Assembly: GCA_913055675.1 (NCBI GenBank)
Contig: CAJXKY010000013.1
Coordinates: forward strand, 1 to 55,644
DNA from: an uncultured Halanaerobiales bacterium
GTDB taxonomy: Bacteria; Bacillota; Halanaerobiia; Halanaerobiales; M55B127
Reading direction: 5' to 3'
DNA length: 55,644 nt
Shown: positions 8,146 through 17,269 of the stretch, one piece after another
Layout of the letters: each line of letters opens with the position of its first letter
Position numbering within the stretch: position 1 is the stretch's first letter
Notes under the pieces: generated by a model
The model's database searches: none
What the model was told of the DNA's origin: nothing
What the model saw: the letters and a program-made list of their open reading frames with translations, nothing else
Translations under genes and position numbers: made by a program

Positions 8146-9285
8146 ATGGCAGATAAAACAAAAGAAAAAGTAGCTGGAATTTTTAACGAACTGGCAGATG
8201 CAATTGAATCAGGACAGTTTGGCGAAAAAAAGAAAATCGGGCTTACTTTACTAGATAGTGAACACGGTCCAGAGGAACTTAAAAAAGCTGCTCAAATGGC
8301 TAGGAAAAATAATAGTGATTTAGATGTTGTAGAAATTGGCTGTGACGGAGAAAAATGTTCTTGTTTAGCTGATGCTCACGAGGTTATGGATGGAAAGTTA
8401 AAAAATGAAGAAATTGATGCCTCCGTGACTTTACACTATAATTTCCCTTTTGGGGTTTCTACTGTAGGTAGAGTGATAACGCCCGGTAGAGGTAAAGAAA
8501 TGTTAATTGCCACTACAACCGGAACTAGTGATACTAATCGTGTGGCTTCTATGTTGAAAAATACTGTTTATGGAATAGCAACCGCAAAATCTTTAGGTAT
8601 TGAAAATCCTAAGATTGGTATATTAAATGTTGACGGTGCTCGTTTAGTTGAAAATAATCTAAGAGAACTTAAAGATAATGGTTATGATATAGAATTTGCA
8701 ACATCAGTTAGATCAGATGGTGGTGTTGTAATGCGTGGGAACGACCTTTTAATGGGAGTTCCTGATGTAATGGTCACTGATACATTAACTGGAAATATGT
8801 TAATGAAGATATTCTCTGCTTATACTACAGGCGGTACCTATGAAGCGAAAGGCTTTGGTTATGGACCTGGTGTAAGTGCAGAATATGACCAACTAGTGGG
8901 AATTATATCCAGAGCATCCGGTGCTCCTGTAATAGCAAATGCCATTAAATATATGGCAGAAGTTAGTAAAGGTAATCTGCTTGAAGTAACAAAACAAGAG
9001 ATGCAAAAGGCTAAAAAAGCAGGACTTACAGACCTAATTGAAGAATTAAAAAGTAAGAGTGAAACCAAAGAAGTAGAAGATGTAAAACAACCTGAGAAAA
9101 AAGTTACTGGTGAAGAAATTGCAGGCATTGATATCTTAGAGATTGAGGCCGCTCAAAAATCTCTCTGGAAAGAAGACATATATGCCGAAACTGGAATGGG
9201 TTGTACTGGTCCTGTAGTTTTAGTAGCAGAAGAAGATGAAGAGAAAGCAAGAGAAATTCTTAAGAAAGAAGGATTTATTCATTAA
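8146..9285 (+). CDS. grdD: Glycine/betaine reductase component C, alpha subunit
   Basis: A 379-residue GrdD with a PlsX-like phosphate acetyltransferase fold. Cys353, in the C-terminal GMGCTGPVVLVA segment, matches the cysteine proposed to carry the acetyl group in Eubacterium acidaminophilum GrdD (26 residues from the end in both). It forms a complex with GrdC and releases acetyl phosphate. The start is ATG 8146, with GAGGTGA overlapping the grdC stop codon. Its stop overlaps the next start codon (TAATG), indicating translational coupling to the PLP enzyme downstream. Confidence 0.92.
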   Translation: MADKTKEKVAGIFNELADAIESGQFGEKKKIGLTLLDSEHGPEELKKAAQMARKNNSDLDVVEIGCDGEKCSCLADAHEVMDGKLKNEEIDASVTLHYNFPFGVSTVGRVITPGRGKEMLIATTTGTSDTNRVASMLKNTVYGIATAKSLGIENPKIGILNVDGARLVENNLRELKDNGYDIEFATSVRSDGGVVMRGNDLLMGVPDVMVTDTLTGNMLMKIFSAYTTGGTYEAKGFGYGPGVSAEYDQLVGIISRASGAPVIANAIKYMAEVSKGNLLEVTKQEMQKAKKAGLTDLIEELKSKSETKEVEDVKQPEKKVTGEEIAGIDILEIEAAQKSLWKEDIYAETGMGCTGPVVLVAEEDEEKAREILKKEGFIH

Positions 9286-10433
9286 TGATATATTTTAATA
9301 ATGCGGCGACTACTTACCCAAAACCTGAAAGTGTTTATCAAGAAGTTGATAATTTTTTCAGGCAGGATGGGGTTAACCCTGGTAGGTCGCAGGATGTAAA
9401 AACAATGAATATAAATAGAAGAATCTTTAATACAAGGGAGAAGATTGCCCATTTTTTCGGTATTAAAGATTCTTCACGTTTTATTTTTACATCTGGAGCA
9501 ACTGAATCTCTAAATTTAGCTATTAAAGGTTCTTTAAATAAAAATGATCATGTAATTACTACTAAGCTAGAACATAATTCAGTAATCCGCCCTCTTAATA
9601 AGTTGAGTAATGAGGGGCGGATTACTGTTACTTATCTTGATTTTAATGAAAATGGTTTTATTTCACTTAAAAATATTAAAAATGCAGTACAAAAAAATAC
9701 AGCTCTTATAGTAATTTCTCACGCTTCAAATGTGTTAGGAACTGTAAACAATATTGCTGAGATTGGAAAATTTGCCAGAAACAATGATATACTATTTTTA
9801 GTTGATGCAGCTCAGACAGCTGGTGTTTTAAATATTGATATTGATGATTCAAATATTGACTTACTATCGGTTCCAGGTCATAAATCTCTTTATGGGCCTC
9901 CTGGTATTGGTGGTCTCTATATTAGAGAAGGGCATGAGCTTGACACAATGATGGAGGGTGGTACTGGTAGCAATTCTTTAAACACTTTACAGCCCGAAAT
10001 TTTGCCGGATAAATATGAAAGTGGTACTTTAAATACCTTAGGTATTATTGGTCTAGGAGCGGGAATTGAATTTATCAATGAGACTGGTATTCAAAAAATA
10101 CATAGACATAAAATTAATTTATTAAGACGATTTTTAAAAGGCCTTAGAAGTATTAAAGATATACTAATTTATGGTTCCAATGATTTGGATAAAAAAGTTG
10201 GAGTTGTTAGTATAAATTTAATGAATCTAAGTGCAGCACGTTTTTCACATCTCTTACAAAATGAGTATAATATATCTGTAAGGGGAGGATTGCACTGTGC
10301 TCCTATGCTTCATAAAAAGATGGGAACTGCTAGCAAAGGAATGGTAAGATTTAGTTTTAGTTATTTTAATACTGCAAAAGAAATTGACAATGCTTTAAAT
10401 GCTATTGATATTATTTCGAAAAAAGAGGGATAA
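9285..10433 (+). CDS. Cysteine desulfurase-like PLP enzyme, probable selenium donor
   Basis: A class-V aminotransferase of 382 residues. The N-terminus is MIYFNNAATTYPKP, the PLP lysine is Lys200 in the motif GHKSLYGPPG, and the C-terminal catalytic cysteine is in RGGLHCAPMLHKK. The latter matches the desulfurase subfamily often found beside selenium genes (TIGR01977-like). Such enzymes mobilise S or Se from cysteine or selenocysteine. Its start overlaps the grdD stop, and selA follows three bases after its end. It therefore very probably supplies reduced selenium for selenophosphate synthesis. Iron-sulfur assembly is the alternative, but no suf or isc genes are present here. Confidence 0.85.
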   Translation: MIYFNNAATTYPKPESVYQEVDNFFRQDGVNPGRSQDVKTMNINRRIFNTREKIAHFFGIKDSSRFIFTSGATESLNLAIKGSLNKNDHVITTKLEHNSVIRPLNKLSNEGRITVTYLDFNENGFISLKNIKNAVQKNTALIVISHASNVLGTVNNIAEIGKFARNNDILFLVDAAQTAGVLNIDIDDSNIDLLSVPGHKSLYGPPGIGGLYIREGHELDTMMEGGTGSNSLNTLQPEILPDKYESGTLNTLGIIGLGAGIEFINETGIQKIHRHKINLLRRFLKGLRSIKDILIYGSNDLDKKVGVVSINLMNLSAARFSHLLQNEYNISVRGGLHCAPMLHKKMGTASKGMVRFSFSYFNTAKEIDNALNAIDIISKKEG

Positions 10434-10436
10434 ATT

Positions 10437-11840
10437 ATGAAAAAGGAATTATTTAAAAAAATACCGGCCGTAAATGATCTTTTAGAGAGTGAAAAAGGTA
10501 AAGAATTAGTAGAAACCTATAACCATAGTTTAGTACTCAAAGGAATTAGAAATGTATTGGATCGGAAAAGAAAAATGATTTCAAAAGCTGATGAAAAAAA
10601 TCTTAAGGAGTTATCTCTTTCTTTAGAACATACAAATTTATATAAAGAAATTGAAGAGTATTTAATGGATTATTTAGCTCCTTCTTTGCAAGAAGTCATT
10701 AATGCTACCGGTACTATAGTTCATACCAATCTTGGGCGTTCCTTGTTATCTAAAGAAGCAGTTGATTCACTAGTAAAAGTAGCTAAAAATTACTCTACTT
10801 TAGAGATAGACAAGAGAACAGGAGAAAGAGGTTCCCGTTATAATAATGTAAAAGATCTATTAATTGACCTAAGTGGAGCTGAAGATGGCTTAGTAGTTAA
10901 TAATAATGCTGCTGCTGTTTTATTAATCTTAGATACACTAGCTAAAAATAAGGAAGTCATTTTAGCTAGAGGAGAAATGGTTGAAGTTGGTGGATCATTT
11001 AGAATACCAGAAGTGATGGAAAAAAGTGGAGCCCATTTAGTAGAAGTGGGGGCAACTAATAAGGTATACATAGAAGATTATGAAAGAAAAATTAATGAAA
11101 ATACAGGTTTACTTTTAAAGGTTCATACTAGTAATTATAGAGTGATGGGATTTACTGAAGAAGTAAACCTAAAAGAACTTGTAGAATTAGGTAAAAAGAC
11201 TAACTTACCAGTTGTAGAAGATCTAGGAAGTGGTATAATAGAGGATTTAAGTGATTTGGGATTAAAAGATGAACCCACTGTTAAAGATAAAGTAGACCAA
11301 GGAGCTGATTTGGTTTCTTTTAGCGGTGATAAGTTATTAGGGGGTCCTCAGGCTGGCATAATTGTAGGTAAAAAAAGATTTATTGAGAAACTCAAGCAAA
11401 ATCCCCTGACTAGGGCTTTAAGAGTGGATAAATTTACTTTAGCGTCTTTAGAAGCGACTTTAAAGGCATATATAAAAAATGAAGCCCGAGAAAAATTACC
11501 TACCTTAAAAATGTTAAGTCAAAATATAGATATAATTAAAGAGAAAGCACTAAGTTTAAAAGAAAAGTTAGAAACCTTAGAGAAAGAAAATCTAAATATT
11601 AAAGTGGAAAAAGATTCTACAAAAATTGGTGGTGGAGCATTTCCTTTACAGGATATACCTACTTATGTTGTTAAAATTGAAACAAATAATATAGAATTAA
11701 ATGAACTTTCTTATAAATTAAGGATGAATAAACCTCCAATTTTTACACGTTTATATAATGATAATATGTTCTTTGATTTAAGGACAATTAAAGACGAAGA
11801 AATAGAACAAATAGTTTTAGCTTTTAAAAATATATTATAA
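10437..11840 (+). CDS. selA: L-seryl-tRNA(Sec) selenium transferase
   Basis: A 467-residue SelA, the family's normal length. The N-terminal helical tRNA-binding part is followed by the PLP domain, with [18 protein letters not shown] near residue 86 and the Schiff-base Lys299 in [12 protein letters not shown]. It converts Ser-tRNA(Sec) to Sec-tRNA(Sec) using selenophosphate. It lies in a tight run with the desulfurase-like gene (3 bases) and selB (16 bases), so selenium mobilisation, Sec synthesis and Sec insertion are co-transcribed with the betaine reductase C component. Confidence 0.96.
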   Translation: MKKELFKKIPAVNDLLESEKGKELVETYNHSLVLKGIRNVLDRKRKMISKADEKNLKELSLSLEHTNLYKEIEEYLMDYLAPSLQEVINATGTIVHTNLGRSLLSKEAVDSLVKVAKNYSTLEIDKRTGERGSRYNNVKDLLIDLSGAEDGLVVNNNAAAVLLILDTLAKNKEVILARGEMVEVGGSFRIPEVMEKSGAHLVEVGATNKVYIEDYERKINENTGLLLKVHTSNYRVMGFTEEVNLKELVELGKKTNLPVVEDLGSGIIEDLSDLGLKDEPTVKDKVDQGADLVSFSGDKLLGGPQAGIIVGKKRFIEKLKQNPLTRALRVDKFTLASLEATLKAYIKNEAREKLPTLKMLSQNIDIIKEKALSLKEKLETLEKENLNIKVEKDSTKIGGGAFPLQDIPTYVVKIETNNIELNELSYKLRMNKPPIFTRLYNDNMFFDLRTIKDEEIEQIVLAFKNIL

Positions 11841-11856
11841 TTCAGGAGGAAACGTT

Positions 11857-13761
11857 ATGTCCCAGAAAAATTTCATAATAGGAACTGCCGGACATATCGA
11901 CCATGGTAAAACTACGCTCATTAAAGCTCTTAGTGGGACAGATACTGATCGTTTATCAGAAGAAAAAGAAAGAGGCATTTCTATAGATTTAGGATTTACA
12001 GATTTAAAATTAAACGATGATTATACATTAGGTATTGTTGACGTACCAGGCCATGAAAAATTTATTAAAAATATGTTGGCAGGAGCAGGTGGAGTTGATA
12101 TTGCCCTGCTTGTAGTGGCTGCTGATGAAGGAGTTATGCCGCAAACCAGAGAACATCTTGATATTTTGAGTTTGTTAAATGTCAAAAGAGGAATAACTGT
12201 GGTAACAAAAGCTGATCGTGTAGAAGAAGAATGGTTAGAATTAATGATAGAAGAAGTAAGAGAAAAACTATCTAATACCTTCTTAAAAGATGAACCAATA
12301 TTACCTGTTTCTGCAGTTGAGGGAACTGGTTTAGATGAGTTGAAAGAAACAATAATAAATACAATAGATAGTATGCAAAAAAAAGAAATCACCGGTAGTG
12401 TATATTATCCTATTGATAGAGTATTTACAATCAAAGGGCATGGAACAATTGTTACAGGTACTTTAGTAAGTGGAAAAATCGAAGTAGAAGATAATTTAAC
12501 AGTATTTCCTTCTAAAAAAGAAGCGCGAGTAAGAAGCCTTGAGGTACATAATAAAGATGCAGCAGCTGCTTATCCTGGTCAGAGAGTGGGTATAAATCTA
12601 TCAGGGATAGATAAAGACGAAATTGATAGAGGAGATGTTTTGGCTACTCCCGAAAGTTTAATAAATACAAAATTTTTAGATGGAAGATTAACCGTTTTAA
12701 AAAATGCTCCTTTGATAGTTGAACATGGAGATCGCATAAGATTTCACATTGGAGCTAAAGAAGTTATTGGTAGGGTTTATCTTTTAGATAAAGAAGAACT
12801 ATTACCTGGCGAGAGTGGATTAGTTCAATATAGGTTAGAGGAAGAAGTTGTAGCTCGGTATAATGAAAATTATGTAATTAGACGATATTCTCCTATGACG
12901 ACTATTGGTGGAGGTAATATTTTAGACACTCATCCTAATAAAAGAAAGCGTTTTAATGATAAAATAAACGAAGAATTGAATAAGAAAGAAAAACTAGATG
13001 ATAAAGGTAGAATTGAATTTATAATGAATTTGAATAAACAAAATACAATAACTACTAGTTATTTAATAAAAAAGAGTAGTTTAAGAAAAGAAAAGATAAA
13101 TGATATTTTAAATACATTAAATAATGAGGTAAAAGTTAAATATTTTGATAAAGGTAGTAGTAAGACGTGGCTTCATAATGAAAATTATACAAAAATAGAA
13201 GAAGAGATAATCAATAAATTAGGAGAATTCCATAATGATAATAGACTTAAAACAGGTATGTCAAAAGAAGAACTAAGAACTAAAATAAGTATAAAATTAG
13301 ATAATATTGAATTTAATCAATTACTTCAAGAATTAGAAAATAAACAAAAAATTAAAATTAAAGATTCATTTGTTAAGTTAGTTAGCCATGAAATTAATCT
13401 AAATAAAAAAGAAGAAAAATTAAAAGAAGAAATTTTACAGGAATTTGAAAATAATATTTTTATGCCACCTCAAATCGAAGAAGTAGTTGAAAATGATGAC
13501 AAAAAGGAAGAAATATTTAATTATTTAATAGAGAAAGGAACAATTGTTCATATTAAAGAAGATTTATTTTTTCTTTCTTCTGCTGTAAAAGAAGCTAAAG
13601 ATTTATTAGTGGATTATTTAGAAAAAAATCAAGAAATTACTTTAGCAGAATTTAGAGACTTATTGGATAGCAGTAGAAAATATACGTTGGCATTACTTGA
13701 ATATTTTGATCAAAATAATATTACTAAAAGAAAAGGTGAAAAAAGAATTTTAGTAAATTAA
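11857..13761 (+). CDS. selB: Selenocysteine-specific elongation factor
   Basis: A 634-residue SelB. The N-terminal EF-Tu-like GTPase carries [13 protein letters not shown] (P loop), the DVPGHEKF motif and TKAD. Beta-barrel domains follow, then a C-terminal half of winged-helix repeats that bind the SECIS hairpin. The C-terminus is rich in Lys and Glu, with lower complexity than the GTPase part. It delivers Sec-tRNA to UGA codons such as those in grdH and the peroxiredoxin at 54.4 kb. The start is ATG 11857 after TCAGGAGG. Confidence 0.96.
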   Translation: MSQKNFIIGTAGHIDHGKTTLIKALSGTDTDRLSEEKERGISIDLGFTDLKLNDDYTLGIVDVPGHEKFIKNMLAGAGGVDIALLVVAADEGVMPQTREHLDILSLLNVKRGITVVTKADRVEEEWLELMIEEVREKLSNTFLKDEPILPVSAVEGTGLDELKETIINTIDSMQKKEITGSVYYPIDRVFTIKGHGTIVTGTLVSGKIEVEDNLTVFPSKKEARVRSLEVHNKDAAAAYPGQRVGINLSGIDKDEIDRGDVLATPESLINTKFLDGRLTVLKNAPLIVEHGDRIRFHIGAKEVIGRVYLLDKEELLPGESGLVQYRLEEEVVARYNENYVIRRYSPMTTIGGGNILDTHPNKRKRFNDKINEELNKKEKLDDKGRIEFIMNLNKQNTITTSYLIKKSSLRKEKINDILNTLNNEVKVKYFDKGSSKTWLHNENYTKIEEEIINKLGEFHNDNRLKTGMSKEELRTKISIKLDNIEFNQLLQELENKQKIKIKDSFVKLVSHEINLNKKEEKLKEEILQEFENNIFMPPQIEEVVENDDKKEEIFNYLIEKGTIVHIKEDLFFLSSAVKEAKDLLVDYLEKNQEITLAEFRDLLDSSRKYTLALLEYFDQNNITKRKGEKRILVN

Positions 13762-13790
13762 TTTACAACTTCTATTAAATGTTGTATAAT
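13762..13790 (+). promoter_or_regulatory. Promoter for tRNA-Sec
   Basis: TTTACA (13762-13767), 17 bases and TATAAT (13785-13790). It begins directly after the selB stop codon and lies 19 bases before the tRNA, so the tRNA can be made independently of the sel operon. Confidence 0.75.
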
Positions 13791-13808
13791 TAATTTTATG
13801 AAAAACAA

Positions 13809-13907
13809 GGGAGCGGCTGTGTCCATGGTGGACACCTTGGACTTCAAATCCAATGGGAGGTCGGCAGACCGGCCTTTGGTGGGTTCGATTCCCACACGTT
13901 CCCGCCA
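13809..13907 (+). tRNA. selC: tRNA-Sec (anticodon UCA)
   Basis: A 99-base tRNA with encoded CCA (13905-13907). The acceptor stem pairs GGGAGCG with CGTTCCC. The anticodon stem TTGGA/TCCAA holds loop CTTCAAA, giving anticodon TCA at 13844-13846. A long extra arm (about 13854-13880) is built on GGTCGGCAGACCGGCC, and the T loop is GTTCGATTC. The length, UCA anticodon and large variable arm identify tRNA-Sec. Its position right after selB supports the call. Confidence 0.97.
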
Positions 13908-13922
13908 TATTATAAAACATTT

Positions 13923-13950
13923 AAGTCCTTTTTAATTAAAGGGCTTTTTT
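13923..13950 (+). terminator. Rho-independent terminator after tRNA-Sec
   Basis: AAGTCCTTT (13923-13931) pairs with AAAGGGCTT (13938-13946, one G-U pair), followed by TTTT. It ends the tRNA-Sec and sel transcripts. Confidence 0.75.
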
Positions 13951-14045
13951 ATTTGGAAAATAATATTAATTTTTGTAAAATCATAAAATATAATTAATAT
14001 TATTTTAAAAAATAGTAATGTTGAGATCTTAAATTCATTATCATT

Positions 14046-14069
14046 CCGGGGATATTATCCCCGGTTTTT
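14046..14069 (+). terminator. Second, orphan terminator in the 319-base gap after tRNA-Sec
   Basis: CCGGGGA (14046-14052), loop TATTA, TCCCCGG (14058-14064) and TTTTT form a textbook plus-strand terminator. It lies about 100 bases past the tRNA terminator with no gene between. It may be a back-up, or it may end a short untranslated transcript. The rest of the gap (13951-14226) is AT-rich, with no recognisable gene. Confidence 0.8.
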
Positions 14070-14226
14070 GTTATTTAATAGGTATAAATTTTGATCTAAA
14101 AATGAATTTAGAATAAATAAAGGACATTTCTACCCTATACATAATAATAAAAAATATACATAAATATAAGTTTTTGATAACAAATCAATTTCCCAGTAGA
14201 TAATATCCAAAAATATTAATGGGGAG

Positions 14227-14919
14227 ATGATAAATATTTTTATTAAAAAGAGTTTACTTTTGGTCATTTTTATTAGTCTAATTTTAGTAATGAGTGCGAG
14301 CGTTACCGGTGCACAAAATGATGAGACAGTTTTTGAAAACCTACAATTACCATCTGATGTCGAAGAATTAGTAAAAAATTTTAGTTATATGAATTATGAT
14401 TTGGTAGTTATTAGAAGTGGTCAGAAAGTTCAAGATTCAACTATTGAATATGATTATTTAGGTAAAGAAAAAGTTGGTAATGTAGAGACAGATAAAATTT
14501 CTTTTAATATGACAGATAGTTTAACTGAAGAAATGACTTCTGATATGTTGTTTTGGTTTGATGGAACTGATATAAAGAAGATGGAAATCGATGGTGAAGT
14601 TATTCCTGAACAAATGGCTGGTGTAATGGGAGATAGATTACTTAGTGCTATTTTTTCTCCTTTCTATAGTTTGTCAGAGTATGATTTAGAAGAATTTAAG
14701 AAAATGGGAGATGTTAGTCATTCACGTGAAACATTTGGTGGCAAAGAGATTGATGTTACTACAGTTGAAGTAGAAAATATTCCTGAATATGAAATTGAAT
14801 ATGGTACTATAAAGGTAGCAAAATATAATGAGATGTCATTTGTATTAAGTTTAAGTCATAAATCTTCTAAAGAGGACCAAGAAGTTAAATTTAAAGTCAA
14901 TGATATAAAGTTCCATTAA
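14227..14919 (+). CDS. Secreted protein of unknown function
   Basis: About 230 residues. The N-terminus has a Sec signal peptide: positive FIKKS, a hydrophobic stretch and a likely cleavage after VTGAQ. There is no lipobox cysteine and no further membrane segment. The mature part is acidic and beta-rich in appearance (DYDYLGKEK-like strands), vaguely recalling LolA-type or sorting-protein folds, but I do not recognise the family. The start is uncertain: GGGGAG abuts ATG 14227 with almost no spacing, so a nearby non-ATG codon could be used instead. The gene stands alone between two terminators. Confidence 0.6.
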   Translation: MINIFIKKSLLLVIFISLILVMSASVTGAQNDETVFENLQLPSDVEELVKNFSYMNYDLVVIRSGQKVQDSTIEYDYLGKEKVGNVETDKISFNMTDSLTEEMTSDMLFWFDGTDIKKMEIDGEVIPEQMAGVMGDRLLSAIFSPFYSLSEYDLEEFKKMGDVSHSRETFGGKEIDVTTVEVENIPEYEIEYGTIKVAKYNEMSFVLSLSHKSSKEDQEVKFKVNDIKFH

Positions 14920-14974
14920 TAATTTAAAATAATCATAATAATTCGAATAATAAATATAGTGATAGTTTATTACT

Positions 14975-15013
14975 AGACCGCCCACTAATTCATTAGGGTG
15001 GTCTTTGTCTTTT
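14975..15013 (+). terminator. Terminator after the secreted-protein gene
   Basis: AGACCGCCC (14975-14983) pairs with GGGTGGTCT (14996-15004, one G-U pair) and is followed by a T-rich stretch. Confidence 0.75.
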
Positions 15014-15073
15014 GTAGTAGTATTTATTTTTAAAAGTTTTATATATTATAAAATTAATTGTGGGGGTATTTTA

Positions 15074-16699
15074 ATGTTTAAAAATCATAAAATAATTTTT
15101 ATTGGTTTGTTGGTTATTCTGTTCATCTGTGTTTTTTCATTAGCAATTTATGCTTTTTCTGAAGATGCTAAAACCAATGATGTGCCAAATAGCAGGGACC
15201 ATTCCTTAATTTCTCGATTTGATGGTTCTTATATAAGATATTTCCAACATAAAAATTATGATAAATATATCTTGCCGATTAATAATTTAAAAGAACCAGA
15301 AGATAAAGAAGATATTTTGGTTGAAGATACAAGCATAGAGGGTGAAGTTTATCAATACTTTTATGTTATACCAGACGGTCATTCAGTATTAGAAGTATTT
15401 AGAAATTATGAAATAGCTTTAGAGGAGGCTGGGTTTGAGATAATACGAAAACAGACGAGAGATATTTCCCATAGTCTTTCAAATAGTTTATATTCGAAAA
15501 TAAACTGGGATTCTTGCCGAGGAAATAATTTCAACGGAGTTGGAGTCCATTATGATACAGGAGATCAATCATATCTAGCAGCCAAACTGAAAAGACCTAA
15601 AGGAGATGTTTATCTATCTCTTTATGTAGCAGACCATGTTATCCATGGTGGTAGTTGGGGAGAAGAACGACCTGCGGTTTATCAGGTAGTAGTGGAAGAA
15701 AAAGAAATGGAAACAGGTCTTGTAACAGCAAATAGTAATTTTAAAAAAGAAGAAAAAGAGAATGAAGAAGCATTATTCCCTATTAAAGCAGAAACAAAAG
15801 ATGTACCAAATAGTAGTAATCATCCTGTGATCTCAAGATATAAAGGTTCATACCTAAGATTTTATAAATATATTAATTATGATGAATTTGTTTTTCCTTA
15901 TAGTCTTTTAAAAGATAGTGGAAAAGACCTAAGGGTGGAAGGGGAAATCACTAGAAACTTTTATGTAATTCCTAATGGGCATTCAGTATTAGAAGTATTT
16001 AGAAATTATGAAACTGCCTTAGAGAATGCTGGTTTTGAGATAATACGAAAACAGACTAATGATATTAGCCATAAACTTTCAAATCGTTTATATTCAGAGA
16101 TAAACTGGGATTCCTGCCCAAGAAACAACTTCAACGGAGTCGGAGTCCATTATGATACTGGTGATCAATCCTATTTAACAGCAAAGCTTGAACGGTCGGA
16201 AGGTGATCTATATTTATCCCTTTATGTAGCAGATCACGGTATAAATGGTGGTAATTGGGGTGAACAGCGTCCTGCTGTTTATCAGGTGGTAGTGGAAGAA
16301 AAAGAAATGGAAACTGGTCTTGTAACTGCCGGAAGTATAATACAGGATATTGAAAGTACAGGAAAAGTTAGTATCTATGGAGTATATTTTGACACAGACA
16401 GTGCTAAAATTAAATCTGAATCAAAACCCACAGTTGAAGAAATTGCTAAGGTATTGAAAAATAATACTAATTTAAAACTCTATGTTGTAGGACATACTGA
16501 TAGTACTGGAAATTTTGATTATAATATGGATCTTTCCCAAAGAAGAGCAGAAGCTTTAGTGGATAAACTTGTTAAGGAATACAATATTAATAGAAATCGT
16601 CTTGAACCAGCCGGTGTAGGACCATTGGCTCCTAAGGAAAGTAATAAAACTGAAAATGGAAGGGCAAAAAATCGTAGGGTTGAGTTAGTAAAAATGTAA
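15074..16699 (+). CDS. OmpA-family protein with a duplicated N-terminal domain
   Basis: 541 residues, with a signal peptide or membrane anchor at 1-32. Two copies of a roughly 190-residue domain follow. Each begins DVPNS-x-x-H and contains ISRxxGSY, the GHSVLEVFRNYE segment and NNFNGVGVHYDTGDQSYL; the family resembles DUF4892. Residues about 430-541 are an OmpA-like peptidoglycan-binding domain (VYFDTDSAKI, VVGHTDSTG, LSQRRAEAL, NRRVEL). This suggests a cell-envelope protein tethered to peptidoglycan in a bacterium with an outer membrane. The start is ATG 15074 after GGGGG; an upstream in-frame start overlaps the preceding terminator. The gene stands alone. Confidence 0.8.
   Translation: MFKNHKIIFIGLLVILFICVFSLAIYAFSEDAKTNDVPNSRDHSLISRFDGSYIRYFQHKNYDKYILPINNLKEPEDKEDILVEDTSIEGEVYQYFYVIPDGHSVLEVFRNYEIALEEAGFEIIRKQTRDISHSLSNSLYSKINWDSCRGNNFNGVGVHYDTGDQSYLAAKLKRPKGDVYLSLYVADHVIHGGSWGEERPAVYQVVVEEKEMETGLVTANSNFKKEEKENEEALFPIKAETKDVPNSSNHPVISRYKGSYLRFYKYINYDEFVFPYSLLKDSGKDLRVEGEITRNFYVIPNGHSVLEVFRNYETALENAGFEIIRKQTNDISHKLSNRLYSEINWDSCPRNNFNGVGVHYDTGDQSYLTAKLERSEGDLYLSLYVADHGINGGNWGEQRPAVYQVVVEEKEMETGLVTAGSIIQDIESTGKVSIYGVYFDTDSAKIKSESKPTVEEIAKVLKNNTNLKLYVVGHTDSTGNFDYNMDLSQRRAEALVDKLVKEYNINRNRLEPAGVGPLAPKESNKTENGRAKNRRVELVKM
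15179..16331 (+). repeat. Two tandem copies of the DUF4892-like domain at DNA level
   Basis: Copy 1 (about 15179-15729) and copy 2 (about 15800-16329) share long near-identical stretches. For example, the codons of GHSVLEVFRNYE begin near 15377 and 15977, a 600-base offset. The first part is offset by 621 bases, so about 21 bases were lost or gained. The similarity at synonymous sites suggests a fairly recent duplication or gene conversion. Confidence 0.8.
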
Positions 16700-16730
16700 T
16701 TGATCAAAAATAGTGATTTCAAATTATAAT

Positions 16731-16757
16731 GGGTTCCATATAAAAGTGGAACCCTTT
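16731..16757 (+). terminator. Terminator after the OmpA-family gene
   Basis: GGGTTCCA (16731-16738) pairs perfectly with TGGAACCC (16747-16754) and is followed by TTTATAAT. Confidence 0.7.
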
Positions 16758-16829
16758 ATAATAATATATAAACATAAAATAATTAAAGTAGAAGTTATTT
16801 ACACAAGTTTAAAATAATTATAAATATAT

Positions 16830-16858
16830 TTGACTTCAATATTTTTTTAATATATTAT
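16830..16858 (+). promoter_or_regulatory. Promoter for arsR-acr3
   Basis: TTGACT (16830-16835), 17 bases and TATTAT (16853-16858). Transcription would begin near 16865. This rules out the upstream ATG at 16859 as the arsR start. Confidence 0.75.
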
Positions 16859-16863
16859 ATGAG

Positions 16864-16877
16864 TATAATCGATTATA
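16864..16877. promoter_or_regulatory. Candidate ArsR operator
   Basis: TATAATCGATTATA is a perfect 14-bp palindrome lying exactly over the predicted transcription start of arsR-acr3. That is a usual place for an ArsR repressor site. It is low-complexity, so support is moderate. Confidence 0.5.
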
Positions 16878-16897
16878 ATCATATGGAAGGTGAGTTT

Positions 16898-17245
16898 ATG
16901 GAACTAATAAAAATTATAAAAGCGTTATCACATCAAAATCGGATAAGGATTCTTAATTTAATTAATCAACAAGACTTATGTGTATGTGAATTAGAATATA
17001 TTATGAATGTAAAACAGTCTAATGCTTCTCGTCATTTGACAAAACTAAAAGAAGCAGAAATTATTTACGGTAAAAGAAAAGCCCAATGGGTTTATTATCA
17101 AATAAATGTAAAACTTTTAGATGAGCATAAATTTTTGAAAGAAATTATTGAAAACGAATTGCAAAATATAGAATTAATTAAGAGAGATAATGAAAAATTA
17201 AATAAGTATTTAAATAGTGAGATGTCCTGTGCGGATCTAACATAA
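16898..17245 (+). CDS. arsR: ArsR-family metalloregulator
   Basis: A 115-residue winged-helix repressor. It has the ArsR core SHQNRIRILNLI, the metal-binding pair in LCVCELEYIM at the start of the recognition region, and the recognition helix KQSNASRHLTKLKEAEI. The CVC pair is the classical arsenite/antimonite sensor of ArsR. The start is ATG 16898 after GGAAGGTGA. Binding of As(III) should release it from the palindrome at its own promoter and induce the downstream acr3 gene, 24 bases away. Confidence 0.88.
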   Translation: MELIKIIKALSHQNRIRILNLINQQDLCVCELEYIMNVKQSNASRHLTKLKEAEIIYGKRKAQWVYYQINVKLLDEHKFLKEIIENELQNIELIKRDNEKLNKYLNSEMSCADLT

Positions 17246-17269
17246 AAATTACAATACATGGAGGGCTAT

